From Planctomycetota bacterium (GTDB taxonomy: Bacteria; Planctomycetota; UBA1135; GCA-002686595): a stretch of DNA of 64,000 nt. Made by a program: the position numbers and the translations under genes. Below the pieces are notes generated by a model that was not told where the DNA came from, did no database searches, and was given only the letters and a program-made list of their open reading frames with translations. Below are positions 8,073-16,979 of this stretch, in pieces. The stretch is taken from the NCBI GenBank assembly GCA_009691855.1, contig SIAI01000014.1, positions 29,677 through 93,676 on the forward strand. The letters are read 5' to 3'. The first letter of the stretch is position 1; each line of letters opens with the position of its first letter.

Positions 8073-9374
8073 TCAGGGCGAGCGCTTCCGCGGCGTCTTG
8101 TGCTCCAGGCAGCCCTCCACGCGCGCCGTCAGGTCGTCCAGCACGTGCATGAAGATGATGTAGGAGTCGTGCGGCGAGTCGTAGGGCGTGAAGTACTCGT
8201 GCACGTCGCCGTCGGAGTGCCACTTGGTGCTCATGTAGTAGACGTGGTCCGAGGTCGAGAGCTTGCGCCAGGTGGCGAGGTACTGGGCATGCCCGGCCGC
8301 GGCCGCGGCGCGCACGCGCGGCAAGAGCTGGTAGAGGCGCCGGTGGGCCTCCTTCTGCATGTCGTTCTCGAGCCAGGCGCTCAGGTCGCGCTCCTTGTCG
8401 GCCCACGACAGCGTCTGCGGGATGTCGAGCTCGGCCACGGGCTCGTGCGCGGCCGCGACCTCGGAGGGCGTGGCGAAGGAGAAGCGCTCGTCGGCCAGCA
8501 CGAACTTCGGCAGGTGGCGCATGAACTCCAGGATCCCGGTGTCCTTGTTCTGGTGCTCGCCGAAGGTCTCGTAGTCCATGAACAGGCCGATGAACTGGTC
8601 CTCCTCGGTCGCGCGGTGCAGCCACTGCGCGTAGCGCTCGGCCATCAGCGGGTACTCGGGCCACTGGCGGTTCGAGAAGCGGAAGGCGATGTCGTCCGAG
8701 AAGAGGTAGTCGCGCAGCAGCAGCTTGAGCGTCTTGCAGCCCTTGGGACGGTACACGCGCCGCGGGCTGCGCCAGTCGAGCAGGCGGTCCACGCCCTCGC
8801 CCAGCTGGCAGGTGAAGCCGAGCTCCTCGACCTTCTTGGCGATCGAGTTGTCGAGGATCAGCTCGGTGTTGCGGAAGGCGCTGGGCGTGACGCCGAACAG
8901 GTCCTTCAGGCGCGTGCGCTGCTCCTCGACCTGGGCCGCGAACTCGTCCATGTTGCCGGCCGGAATGTCACCGGCCGGAACGCTTCCGGCGAGGGCGCTT
9001 GCGGATGGGCGCGCGCTCGCGCCGCCGACCGAGGCCAGCGAGTGGTAGCCGGTTTCGCACACGAACTCGACCGCGCCGGTGCGCGACAGGGCCACGAAGC
9101 TGTCGAGGGCCTTCGGCGCCCAGCGCTCGAGCTGCGTCAAGAGCGTGCCCGTGATCGCGAACGAGCAGCGGAAGCGCCCGCCCGTGTCGGCGATGGCCTG
9201 GCTCAGGACCTCGTTCATGGGCAGGTAGCAGCGCTCGGCCACGCGCTCGGCGATCAGCTTGTTGAGCGGCTCGTCGAAGTAGTCGAGCGCCTTGCCGCGC
9301 CCGACGTCGTCGAAGCGGAAACGCTCGAGCCGGTTCGGCTGGTGCACCTGGAAGTAGAAGACGATCGCGGTCAC
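8073..9374 (-). CDS. glycoside hydrolase family 57 (amylase/glucanotransferase-type)
   Basis: The 433-residue protein starts at a GTG that overlaps the TGA of the preceding glycosyltransferase (GTGA, 9371-9374). GH57 signatures run in order: YFQVHQPNRL (the HQP motif, residues 11-13), CETGYHSLA, FRNTELILDNSIA (probable catalytic Glu region) and LFMDYETFGEHQNKDTG (probable catalytic Asp region). GH57 enzymes act on alpha-1,4-glucans as amylases, 4-alpha-glucanotransferases or branching enzymes; the ~430-residue size fits the intracellular amylase-like group. Residues ~115-141 are an Ala/Gly/Pro/Ser-rich loop (GASARPSASALAGSVPAGD) encoded by short direct repeats, which looks like an insertion. 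It probably acts with the neighbouring GT4 and phosphorylase genes. Confidence 0.93.
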   Translation of the reverse strand: MTAIVFYFQVHQPNRLERFRFDDVGRGKALDYFDEPLNKLIAERVAERCYLPMNEVLSQAIADTGGRFRCSFAITGTLLTQLERWAPKALDSFVALSRTGAVEFVCETGYHSLASVGGASARPSASALAGSVPAGDIPAGNMDEFAAQVEEQRTRLKDLFGVTPSAFRNTELILDNSIAKKVEELGFTCQLGEGVDRLLDWRSPRRVYRPKGCKTLKLLLRDYLFSDDIAFRFSNRQWPEYPLMAERYAQWLHRATEEDQFIGLFMDYETFGEHQNKDTGILEFMRHLPKFVLADERFSFATPSEVAAAHEPVAELDIPQTLSWADKERDLSAWLENDMQKEAHRRLYQLLPRVRAAAAAGHAQYLATWRKLSTSDHVYYMSTKWHSDGDVHEYFTPYDSPHDSYIIFMHVLDDLTARVEGCLEHKTPRKRSP

Positions 9375-10906
9375 GAGGGTGGCCCCGCCAGCTCGTCGTA
9401 GATCGCGCGCAGCGCGCGCGCCGGGCGGTCCCAGCGGATCTTCTTCACCTCGCGCAGGCCCGCCCGCGCGAGCTCGCCGCGCAGCGCCGGGCGCTCCAGC
9501 AGGGCCACGATCTTGTCCGCCAGCCCCTCGACGTCTCCCGGCTCGAAGCGCAGCACGCTGCGCACGACCTCGGTCACGCCGGCCGTGCGCGGCACGATGC
9601 TGGGCACGCCCAGCGAGAGCGCCTCGAGCGCGCTGATCCCGAACGGCTCGGCGGCCGAGGACAGCACGTACACGTCGGCGTCGGCATAGGTCTCGGCCAG
9701 CTCGCTGCCGTCGATGAAGCCGGTGAAGCGCAGCGCCCGGCCGAGCTCGAGCTCGCGCGCCAGCGCCTTCAGCTCCGGATACAGCTCGCCGTCGCCGGCC
9801 AGGACGAAGCGCGCGCGCGGATGCCGCGCGAGCACCTTGGCCGCGGCGCGCAGGAAGACGTCGGGCGCCTTCTGCTCGCTCAGGCGGCCGACGTAGAGCA
9901 CCACCGGGGCCTGCGCGTCCTTCTTGCGCGCGGGGCCGGCCGACGCCAGCGGAGCGTAGGCGTTGTGCACCACGCGCAGCTTGGCGAACTGCACGGCGTA
10001 GTGCGCGCGCAGCGTGCGCGCGCTGGCTTCGGAGACGCACAGCACGCGCTCCGCCGCGTCCAGCGCGGCTTGCTCGATCGCGCGCACGTCGGCCTTGGCC
10101 AGGGGCCCGCGGCGCTCGGCCTCGCAGGAGTGGAAGTGCACGATCAATGGCTTGCCGGTGCGCTCCTGCAGCAGCAGCGCCGCCGGGAACGTCATCCAGT
10201 CGTGGGCGTGGATCACGTCGAAGCTCTGGCGCTGCGCCAGGGCGAGCACGGCGCGCGCGTAGCGTTCGACCTCGGCCAGCAGGGTGCGGCCGTAGGGCGG
10301 CACGCGCACGTCCGCCGCGAGCGCGGGGACCGGGTTCGAAGCGGCGTTGGGCGCTGCGACTTCTTCTGGCTCTCGGCCGAGCTCCGGCTCGTCCACCACG
10401 GGCTCCGCGCGCGGCACCACGCTGCGCACCACGACCGGCGCCGGCGCGGGCGGCGCGCGCCGCACGCGCTCCAGCAGCGCGTGCACGAGTTCGCCGTAGT
10501 CCTCCGGCGACAGGTACGGCCGCAGCGGACTGTCGATCGTCAGCAGGCGCAGGGCCTCGCTCGGCGGCGGTAGAGTGGGGGGCGGGGGCGGCCCCTCCAG
10601 CTCCGCCACGGCCGCCTCCTTGGCCTGGGCCGCGAGCACGTGCGCGCGGACAGCGCTCGTGCGCACGGCCTCGACCCTGCGCGGCGCGGTGCGCTCGACC
10701 TCGGGAGCCCGCGTCGCGTCCGCTTCCACCAGGAGCCGCACGCGCTCGGGCTCTTCGTCGCCGAGCGTGCGCGGGAGCACGAACAGAACCTCGGTCGCGA
10801 GCGGTTCGGCGGCGCGCGCCAGCGCGTTGGCCAGGCCCTGGCAAGCGCTGCCCACGCCGCCGGAGAGTCGCGGCGAGAAGTCCCAGCCGAGCATGAGCAC
10901 GCGCAT
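9371..10906 (-). CDS. GT4-family glycosyltransferase (putative alpha-glucan synthase)
   Basis: The 511-residue protein starts at the ATG at 10906 (MRVLMLGWDFSPRLSGGVG); a longer reading would add 33 unconserved residues. The N-terminal GT-B half has the G-G-V-G sugar-nucleotide loop and DVIHAHDWMTFPAA. The C-terminal half has VVLYVGRLSEQKAPDVFLRA and the nucleotide-sugar motif SSAAEPFGISALEALSLGVPSIV, with the E-x7-E pair typical of GT4. Residues ~105-215 are a long Pro/Glu-rich insert between the first strands and the conserved core, unusual for the family. A TACCTT hexamer lies 8 nt upstream of the ATG. It diverges from glgC by 170 bp and is coupled to GH57, suggesting use of ADP-glucose for glucan synthesis. 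That substrate is an inference. Confidence 0.9.
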   Translation of the reverse strand: MRVLMLGWDFSPRLSGGVGSACQGLANALARAAEPLATEVLFVLPRTLGDEEPERVRLLVEADATRAPEVERTAPRRVEAVRTSAVRAHVLAAQAKEAAVAELEGPPPPPTLPPPSEALRLLTIDSPLRPYLSPEDYGELVHALLERVRRAPPAPAPVVVRSVVPRAEPVVDEPELGREPEEVAAPNAASNPVPALAADVRVPPYGRTLLAEVERYARAVLALAQRQSFDVIHAHDWMTFPAALLLQERTGKPLIVHFHSCEAERRGPLAKADVRAIEQAALDAAERVLCVSEASARTLRAHYAVQFAKLRVVHNAYAPLASAGPARKKDAQAPVVLYVGRLSEQKAPDVFLRAAAKVLARHPRARFVLAGDGELYPELKALARELELGRALRFTGFIDGSELAETYADADVYVLSSAAEPFGISALEALSLGVPSIVPRTAGVTEVVRSVLRFEPGDVEGLADKIVALLERPALRGELARAGLREVKKIRWDRPARALRAIYDELAGPPS

Positions 10907-11076
10907 CGCCGCACAAGGTAGAGGGCTCGCGTGGCGTGGCACAAGCACGCCGGCCGGATCGTGGGCGCTCAGCGGGGGGTATCCACGTCGAGTTCGCGAC
11001 GGCATCCTGTGGCCCGACGCGCCCTGGCCACCTCTGGTTGCGGGCCTGAGGCGCGCCCGGGCCCAGAGGATTCGAC

Positions 11077-12342
11077 ATGTCCTTGCCGACCGAGCTCCGT
11101 GAGACCCTGACCTTCATCCTGGCGGGTGGCCAGGGCGAGCGCCTGATGCCGCTCACCACCAAGCGCGCCAAGCCCTCCGTGCCCTTCGGCGGCGCCTACC
11201 GCATCATCGACTTCACGCTCTCTAACTGCATCCACTCCGGGCTGCGGCGGATCCACGTGCTGACGCAGTACCAGGCGCGCTCGCTGGAGGAGCACATCCG
11301 CTTCGGCTGGAACTTCCTGCCCCGGCGCCTGTCGCAGTTCATCAGCGTACGCCCGCCGCACCACCTCAAGACCGGCATGTGGTACCAGGGCACGGCCGAC
11401 GCCATCTACCAGAACATCGACACGCTCGAGGACGAGATGCCGAGCCACGTGCTCATCCTCTCGGGCGACCACATCTACAAGATGGACTACGGGCGCATGC
11501 TCGAGCAGCACCTCGAGACCAAGGCCGCGCTGACCATCGGCGCGGTCAAGGTGCCGCAGAGCGAGAGTCCGCGCTTCGGCATCTTCGAGGTGGACGAGAA
11601 GCAGCGCGTGCAGGCCTTCGAGGAGAAGCCCAAGCTCGGCAAGGAGATCCCCGGCCAAGCGGGCTTCTGCCTGGGCTCGATGGGCATCTACATCTTCGAA
11701 GCCAAGGAGCTCATCCGCCGCCTGAAGGCCGACGCCGAGCGCGGCGGCGACTCGAGCCACGACTTCGGCAAGGACGTGATCCCGAACATGATCCACGAGG
11801 CCGGCGTCTACGCGCACCGCTTCCAGGACATGCAGTTCCCCGAGCTCGAGCCCTACTGGCGCGACGTGGGCACGCTGGAGGCGTACTTCGACGCCAACAT
11901 GGACCTGTGCAGCGTGCAGCCGCAGTTCAACCTGTACGACCTCGACTGGCCCATCTACACGCTGTGGCACAACGATCCGCCGGCGAAGACCATCTTCGAC
12001 GAGTACGACGGGCGCAAGTCGGAGGTCGTGGACTCGCTCATGTGCCCCGGGGTCGTCGTCTCGGGCGCCAAGGTGCGCCGCTCGATCCTCTCCAACCGCG
12101 TGCGCGTCGAAGAGAAAGCCCTGGTCGAGGACTCGATCATTTTCGCCGGCGCCACGATCGGCCGCGACGCGCGCGTGCGCCGCGCGATCATCGACAAGTG
12201 GATCCAGGTCCCGCCCGGCGCGCGTATCGGCTTCGACATCGAGGAAGACCGCAAGCGCTTCACGGTGAGCGAGACCGGCATCGTCGTCGTCACCGGCGGC
12301 ACGGCGACCAAGAACGCGCCAGCGTGGCTGACGGTGGGGTGA
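11077..12342 (+). CDS. glgC: glucose-1-phosphate adenylyltransferase (ADP-glucose synthase)
   Basis: The 421-residue protein is full length for GlgC. The nucleotidyltransferase motif FILAGGQGERLMPLT (residues 12-26) is followed by AKPSVPFGGAYRIIDFTLSNC. The DHIYKMDY motif and FEEKPKLG substrate loop are present, and a C-terminal left-handed beta-helix is suggested by SGAKVRRSILSNRVRVEEKA and AGATIGRDARVRRAIID. It makes ADP-glucose from ATP and glucose-1-phosphate, the committed step of bacterial glycogen synthesis. A purine-rich AGAGGA lies about 9 nt upstream of the ATG. It diverges from the GT4-GH57 operon, so the 170-bp gap probably carries both promoters. Phosphorylase in the same locus makes glucose-1-phosphate, its substrate. 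Confidence 0.97.
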   Translation: MSLPTELRETLTFILAGGQGERLMPLTTKRAKPSVPFGGAYRIIDFTLSNCIHSGLRRIHVLTQYQARSLEEHIRFGWNFLPRRLSQFISVRPPHHLKTGMWYQGTADAIYQNIDTLEDEMPSHVLILSGDHIYKMDYGRMLEQHLETKAALTIGAVKVPQSESPRFGIFEVDEKQRVQAFEEKPKLGKEIPGQAGFCLGSMGIYIFEAKELIRRLKADAERGGDSSHDFGKDVIPNMIHEAGVYAHRFQDMQFPELEPYWRDVGTLEAYFDANMDLCSVQPQFNLYDLDWPIYTLWHNDPPAKTIFDEYDGRKSEVVDSLMCPGVVVSGAKVRRSILSNRVRVEEKALVEDSIIFAGATIGRDARVRRAIIDKWIQVPPGARIGFDIEEDRKRFTVSETGIVVVTGGTATKNAPAWLTVG

Positions 12343-12434
12343 GCGTCAGGGCGTGCCAAGCGACCCGCGCGCGCCAGTGGAGTCTCCGGGAACGGGTGGG
12401 GCGCCAAGATGGCGCGAGCCGACGCGCGGTGGCC

Positions 12435-13277
12435 TCAGCGCGCGCGCAGGCCGACGCACTCGGGCGCGTAGGCCGCCAGGCGCTTTTGCATCACGCGCAC
12501 GGCCGCGCGGCTCGCGTCGATCAGCACGAAGCCGCGCCCGTGCTTCGCCGCCGCCGCGCCGGTGGTGCCGCTGCCGGCAAAGAAGTCGAGCACGACGTCG
12601 CCCGGCGCGCTGTGCACCTTGACGATGCGCTCGAGGATCGCGAGCGGCTTCTGCGTCGGGTAGCCGGTCTTCTCCTTGCCGCCGGTGGGCACGATCGTCT
12701 GCCACCACACGTCGGTGGGCGTCTTGCCGCGCGCGGCTTTCTCGGGCGTGACCAGCTTCGGCGCGAGGTAGGGGATGCGATCCATCGCCTCGTAGCGGAA
12801 GACGTAGCGCCGGGGATCGAGCGCGTACCACAGGATCGAGTCGTGCTTCGCCGGCCAGCGCGTCTTCGAGCGCGCGCCGTAGTCGTAGGCCCACACGATC
12901 TCGTTCATGAAGTGCTCGCGGCCGAGCAGCGCGTCGAGCGCGACCTTGACATGGTGCACCTCGCGCGCGTCGAGGTGCACGAACAGCGAGCCGTCGGCGG
13001 TGAGGCAGCGCAGGGCGAGCTCGATGCGCGGCAGCAAGAACGCGCAGTAGTCGTCGAAGCGATCGGCGAAGCTCGCGCTGCGCAGTTTCTGCACGCGGTA
13101 GCTGCGCCCGGCGAAGCCGCGGCGCTCGCCCGGACCGTCGGTCTTGCGCACGCGCATGCGCCTGCGCCGTTGCACCTTGCCCGTGTTGAAGGGCGGATCG
13201 ATGTAGCACAGGCGCGCGAAGCCGGCCGGCAGCGCGGGCAGCAGCTCGAGGTTGTCGCCGAGCAGGATGCGCTTCAC
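12435..13277 (-). CDS. orphan beta-class DNA N6-adenine/N4-cytosine methyltransferase
   Basis: The 280-residue protein starts at a GTG (13277) with a TAGAAT hexamer 8 nt upstream. The catalytic motif IV IDPPFNTG (residues 26-33) comes before the SAM motif I DFFAGSGTTG (residues ~231-240), the order that defines beta-class amino-methyltransferases. GYPTQKPLAILERIV is the usual motif X neighbour. A short Arg/Lys-rich segment directly follows DPPFNTG, where many homologues are shorter. No restriction endonuclease or specificity gene is nearby, so it looks like an orphan (regulatory or phage-derived) methylase. The target sequence cannot be read from the protein. Its promoter region overlaps that of the divergent kinase gene, only 21 bp away. 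Confidence 0.92.
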   Translation of the reverse strand: MKRILLGDNLELLPALPAGFARLCYIDPPFNTGKVQRRRRMRVRKTDGPGERRGFAGRSYRVQKLRSASFADRFDDYCAFLLPRIELALRCLTADGSLFVHLDAREVHHVKVALDALLGREHFMNEIVWAYDYGARSKTRWPAKHDSILWYALDPRRYVFRYEAMDRIPYLAPKLVTPEKAARGKTPTDVWWQTIVPTGGKEKTGYPTQKPLAILERIVKVHSAPGDVVLDFFAGSGTTGAAAAKHGRGFVLIDASRAAVRVMQKRLAAYAPECVGLRAR

Positions 13278-13298
13278 CGCGGGGGATTCTAGTCGAAG

Positions 13299-16247
13299 GT
13301 GGCGGAAGTGCGTCCGGGCGGCGAACCTCTGGGTCTCGAGGAACTGGAGATGGCCGAACCCCTGGAGTCCGAGAAAGACGTGCTCGAGCCGCTCGAGGAG
13401 ATCGTCGCCACGCTGCTCGAGGCCTCGAGCGAGGAGCGCGCCGAGCGGCTGCAGCACCTCTCGCGCGCGGATGCCGAGCGTGCCGAGCTCGTGCGCACCC
13501 GCCTGGCCGCGCTGGGCGAGCTCGGCATGGCGCTCGATCATCCGCCGCGCGCCGCGGGTCTGCCCGAGCGCTTCGGCGCGTACCGGCGCGGCGAGCGCGT
13601 CGGGGGGGGAGGCATGGGCGAGGTCTATCTCGCGCGCCACGCGGAGAGCGGGGCGCTGGCCGCGCTCAAGCTCGTGCGCCCCGACCACCTGTGGTTCGAG
13701 GCCGCGCGCGCGCGCTTCCAGCGCGAGATCGAGGCCGGATCCGAGCTCGCGCACCCGGGCATTGTGCGCGTCCTCGAGGTGGGCGCGGAGCAGGGCGTGC
13801 CGTTCCTGGTGCTGGAGTGGGTCGGCGGCGCGTCGCTGGACGAGGTGCTCGAGCGCCTGCGCGGCCGCGCGCCCGAGACGCTCACGGCCGGGGACTTCGA
13901 GCATGCCGTGCGCGCGGCCAGCGCCGAGCGCCAGCACGCCGAGCCCGCGCGCGCGGGGGCCTTTTCCGGCGCGAGCTACGTCGAGGTCGTGACGCGCCTC
14001 GCGGCGCGCGTGGCCGAGGCCCTGGCGCACGCGCACGACGCGGGCGTGCTGCACCGCGACGTGAAGCCGGCCAACGTGCTGGTCACGCCCGCCGGGCGTG
14101 TCTTGCTGGCCGACTTCGGGCTGGCCCTGCCGCGCGGAGCCGAGCGCATGACGCGCACCGGCAACTGGCTCGGCTCCATGCCCTACGCCGCGCCCGAGCA
14201 GATCGAGGGCAGCCCGCGCGCGCTCGATCCGCGCGCCGACGTCTATTCGCTGGGCGCGACGCTGTACGAGCTCGTCACGCTGCGCACGCCCTTCCTCGGC
14301 GGTCCCGAGAGCGTCGTGCGCCGGCGCATCACGAGCGGCGACCTCGAGCCGCCGCGGCGTTTGAACGCGGCGGTGACGCGCGAGCTGGAACAAGTCTGCC
14401 TCGCCGCGCTCGACATCGATCCCGCGCGTCGGCCGGCCAGCAGCCGCGCGCTGGGTGAGGACCTCCTGCGCACCCTCGCCGGACAAGCGCCGCGCTCGCG
14501 CACGCCGCCGCCCTGGGTACGCCTACAGCGCTGGGCCCGCCGGCGACCGCGGCTGGCGTTGGCCGCGGCGCTCGCCGTGCTGTTCGTCGGCGGCTCGAGC
14601 GCGGTGGCGTGGCGCGAGTCGGCGCTGGCCGCGCGCCTGACGCGTCTGGCCGACGCCGAACTCGTGCGCGGCCTCACGGCCGAAGCGCAGGCCTTCTGGC
14701 CGGCCGATCCCGAGCGCCTGGCCGACATGAGCGCCTGGCTGGCGCGCGCCGCGGCGCTGCTGGCACGCGCCGCCGAGCACCGCTCCGCGTTCGCGGAGCT
14801 GACGCGGCGCGCGCTGCCCTTTACGCCGGCGGAGCGCGCGCGCGACCAGTCCGCGCTGCGCGCCGAGCTCGCCACGCTGGCGCACGAGCTCGAGGGCCTG
14901 GCGGCCTACGTGGGCAAGGGCGATCGCTCGGCGCCGCCGCTCCCGCCCGCTCCCGACGAGGTGCGCACGCGCGAGCTCGAGGCCCAGCAGCTGCTGGCGC
15001 GCGCACCCGGCGAGCTGGTCGAGGTCCTGGCGGCGCGCGTGGTGGCGCTGCGCGCGGTGATGCTGCGCGAGGAGGCCCTGTGGCGTCAGGACAGCCAGCA
15101 GCTCGACGACTTCGAGCGCCTGCTCGCGCGCGCGCGCCACCAGCTGGCCGTGCGCGCCACGTTCCGCTTCGCCGACGCGCTCGACGCCTGGCACCACGAC
15201 GCCCTGCGGCGCCTGCTGGCCGACCTCGAGGAGCTGGCGCGGCTCGTCACGCGCGTCGAGGCGCAGCGCGCGAGCTCGGCCGCCGAGCTGGAGCGCTTCG
15301 TGCGCGTGGGGCGCGCGGCCTGGGAACGGGCGCGCGCGGCCATCGCCGTTTCGCCGCGCTACGGCGGGCTCGAGCTCGAGCCGCTCTTCGGCCTCTTGCC
15401 GCTGGGCGAGAACGCGTACAGCGGTCTGTGGGAGTTCCTGCTGGAGGCGAGCGGCGCGGCGCCGCCGCCGGGCGACGAGCCGGGCAGCTGGCGCATGCAG
15501 GCAGACTCCGGCATCGTGCTGGTGCTCTTGCCGGGCGGACGCTTCCGCATGGGCCAGCGCGACGACGAGGGCACCCCGCTCGTGGCCGCGCGCCCGCTGC
15601 ACGAGGTCGAGCTGGCGCCGTTCTTCCTCGCGCGCCACGAGCTCTCGGCGGCGCAGGCCGAGCGCCTGGGCGGCTTTCCGCCCGAGAAAACTCCGCCCGC
15701 CGACGGGCGCCTACCGCTGGTGCTGGACTGGGAGCGCGCGCACGCGCTCTTGAATCAGCACGGCCTGGAACTGCCCACCGAGGCACAGTGGGAGTACGCT
15801 GCGCGCGCCGGCGAAGGGCGCGAAGAACTCGCCGGCTACGCCAACGTGCGCGATCGTGCGCACAGCGAGGCCCTGCGTCGCGAGCGCTCGCGCCAGGACG
15901 GTCTGGTGGCCGAGTTCGACGACGGCTTCGCGGCCCTGGCGCCGATCGGCAGCCTGCGCGCGAACGCCTTCGGCCTGCACGACATGCTGGGCAACGTCTC
16001 GGAGTGGTGCCTGGACCACTTCGTGGGCCGCGGCTACTCGACGCTGGCGCCGCGCGCGCGCGACGGCCTGCGCGCCACGGTCGTTTCGGCGCAGCTACGA
16101 GTAGTGCGCGGCGGCAGCTACGAGGACGGCCCGGACGTGTGTTGGCCCGCGGTGCGGCTGAACGAACCGCCGGGCGCGATGCCTCACGCCACTGGCGTGC
16201 GTCCGGCGCGCTCGCTCGCGTCCGGCGGGGTCTCGCCCGCGAGGTGA
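13299..16247 (+). CDS. membrane Ser/Thr protein kinase with C-terminal SUMF1/FGE-like domain
   Basis: The 982-residue protein (GTG start; ATG at residue 18 is possible) has an acidic N-terminal region, then a Hanks-type kinase. The glycine loop GERVGGGGMGEVYLARH is near residue 98 and ALKLV supplies the ATP-binding Lys. HRDVKPANVLV is near 253, DFGLALPRG near 271 and APEQIEG follows. An extra ~35-residue segment sits before the catalytic loop. A transmembrane helix (about 421-440) leads to an Ala/Leu-rich helical region (about 440-725), then a formylglycine-generating-enzyme-like domain from about 735: LPGGRFRMGQRDDEG, LPTEAQWEYAAR, MLGNVSEWCLDH, VVRGGSYEDG. This architecture is frequent in Planctomycetes. 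The last 64 nt overlap the antisense ECF sigma gene. Confidence 0.94.
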   Translation: MAEVRPGGEPLGLEELEMAEPLESEKDVLEPLEEIVATLLEASSEERAERLQHLSRADAERAELVRTRLAALGELGMALDHPPRAAGLPERFGAYRRGERVGGGGMGEVYLARHAESGALAALKLVRPDHLWFEAARARFQREIEAGSELAHPGIVRVLEVGAEQGVPFLVLEWVGGASLDEVLERLRGRAPETLTAGDFEHAVRAASAERQHAEPARAGAFSGASYVEVVTRLAARVAEALAHAHDAGVLHRDVKPANVLVTPAGRVLLADFGLALPRGAERMTRTGNWLGSMPYAAPEQIEGSPRALDPRADVYSLGATLYELVTLRTPFLGGPESVVRRRITSGDLEPPRRLNAAVTRELEQVCLAALDIDPARRPASSRALGEDLLRTLAGQAPRSRTPPPWVRLQRWARRRPRLALAAALAVLFVGGSSAVAWRESALAARLTRLADAELVRGLTAEAQAFWPADPERLADMSAWLARAAALLARAAEHRSAFAELTRRALPFTPAERARDQSALRAELATLAHELEGLAAYVGKGDRSAPPLPPAPDEVRTRELEAQQLLARAPGELVEVLAARVVALRAVMLREEALWRQDSQQLDDFERLLARARHQLAVRATFRFADALDAWHHDALRRLLADLEELARLVTRVEAQRASSAAELERFVRVGRAAWERARAAIAVSPRYGGLELEPLFGLLPLGENAYSGLWEFLLEASGAAPPPGDEPGSWRMQADSGIVLVLLPGGRFRMGQRDDEGTPLVAARPLHEVELAPFFLARHELSAAQAERLGGFPPEKTPPADGRLPLVLDWERAHALLNQHGLELPTEAQWEYAARAGEGREELAGYANVRDRAHSEALRRERSRQDGLVAEFDDGFAALAPIGSLRANAFGLHDMLGNVSEWCLDHFVGRGYSTLAPRARDGLRATVVSAQLRVVRGGSYEDGPDVCWPAVRLNEPPGAMPHATGVRPARSLASGGVSPAR

Positions 16248-16795
16248 GTCGAGAGCCGCGCCAGGGCGCGCGCTACCAGCTTGCGCACGGCCTCGCTCGA
16301 GCGGCCCATCTCCAGCGCGAGCTCGGCGTGGCTCGCGCCGTCGATCTGCGAGCGGCGTAGCACCATGCGGTACTCGGGTTCCAGCGCCTGGAAGGCGCGC
16401 GCCAGCCGCTCGATCTCCTCGCGCAGCATGGCCTCCTCGCTGGGGCCCTCGGCGCTCGGCGCCAGGGCCATGGGCTCGTCGTCCTCCGTGCGCGGCGCGC
16501 CGGGCAGCGGGCTCTCGCCGGCGCGGCGCTGGGCGCGCCAGTGGCGCGCGCGGTTGGCCAGCTTGTGCTCGGCCGCGGACTGCAACCAGCCCTGGAAGCT
16601 CGCCTCGCCGCGCTCCTCGAAGCTCGAGGCGCTGCGCAATAGCTCGCGGCAGGTGGACTGCACGATGTCCGCAGCCGACTCGCGCGCACAGAGCTCGGGC
16701 CCCATGCGCCGGCGCACGAAGCGCGTCAGCCCCGGCAGATTGGCCAGGATGCGCTCGACGAGCGCGGCGCGGCGCGGATCCTCGGGGGAGCTCAT
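16184..16795 (-). CDS. ECF-type RNA polymerase sigma factor
   Basis: The protein has 203 residues from the ATG at 16795; the in-frame upstream sequence is unconserved. Region 2 is visible as NLPGLTRFVRRRMGPEL, ESAADIVQSTCRELL and FQGWLQSAAEHKLANRARHW. Region 4 includes ERLARAFQALEPEYRMVLRRSQIDGASHAELALEMGRS and a helix-turn-helix EAVRKLVARALARL. The VxxRxxQxxS/D-type opening and the EYRxVLxxR style match the planctomycete and verrucomicrobial ECF groups that sit beside protein kinases. No anti-sigma factor gene adjoins it. A TACGCT hexamer lies 11 nt before the ATG. The gene converges on and overlaps the kinase 3' end by 64 nt, so the two transcripts are complementary there. Confidence 0.92.
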   Translation of the reverse strand: MSSPEDPRRAALVERILANLPGLTRFVRRRMGPELCARESAADIVQSTCRELLRSASSFEERGEASFQGWLQSAAEHKLANRARHWRAQRRAGESPLPGAPRTEDDEPMALAPSAEGPSEEAMLREEIERLARAFQALEPEYRMVLRRSQIDGASHAELALEMGRSSEAVRKLVARALARLSTHLAGETPPDASERAGRTPVA

Positions 16796-16979
16796 GCGGG
16801 ACGCATAGCGTAGTGCGCTCGGCCGCGCAGGGCGCGCGGCGTTCGACTTCCGCGGCGGCGACGCCGACTGCGGGCCGGCACCCCCGAGCCCGCCCTTCAC
16901 GGACTCGAATCGCGCCCGGCTGCCCAGCGCATTTGTGAGCGCCGGCCGCAGCCGCTAGAGTCCGCGCCGCCTGAACTGG

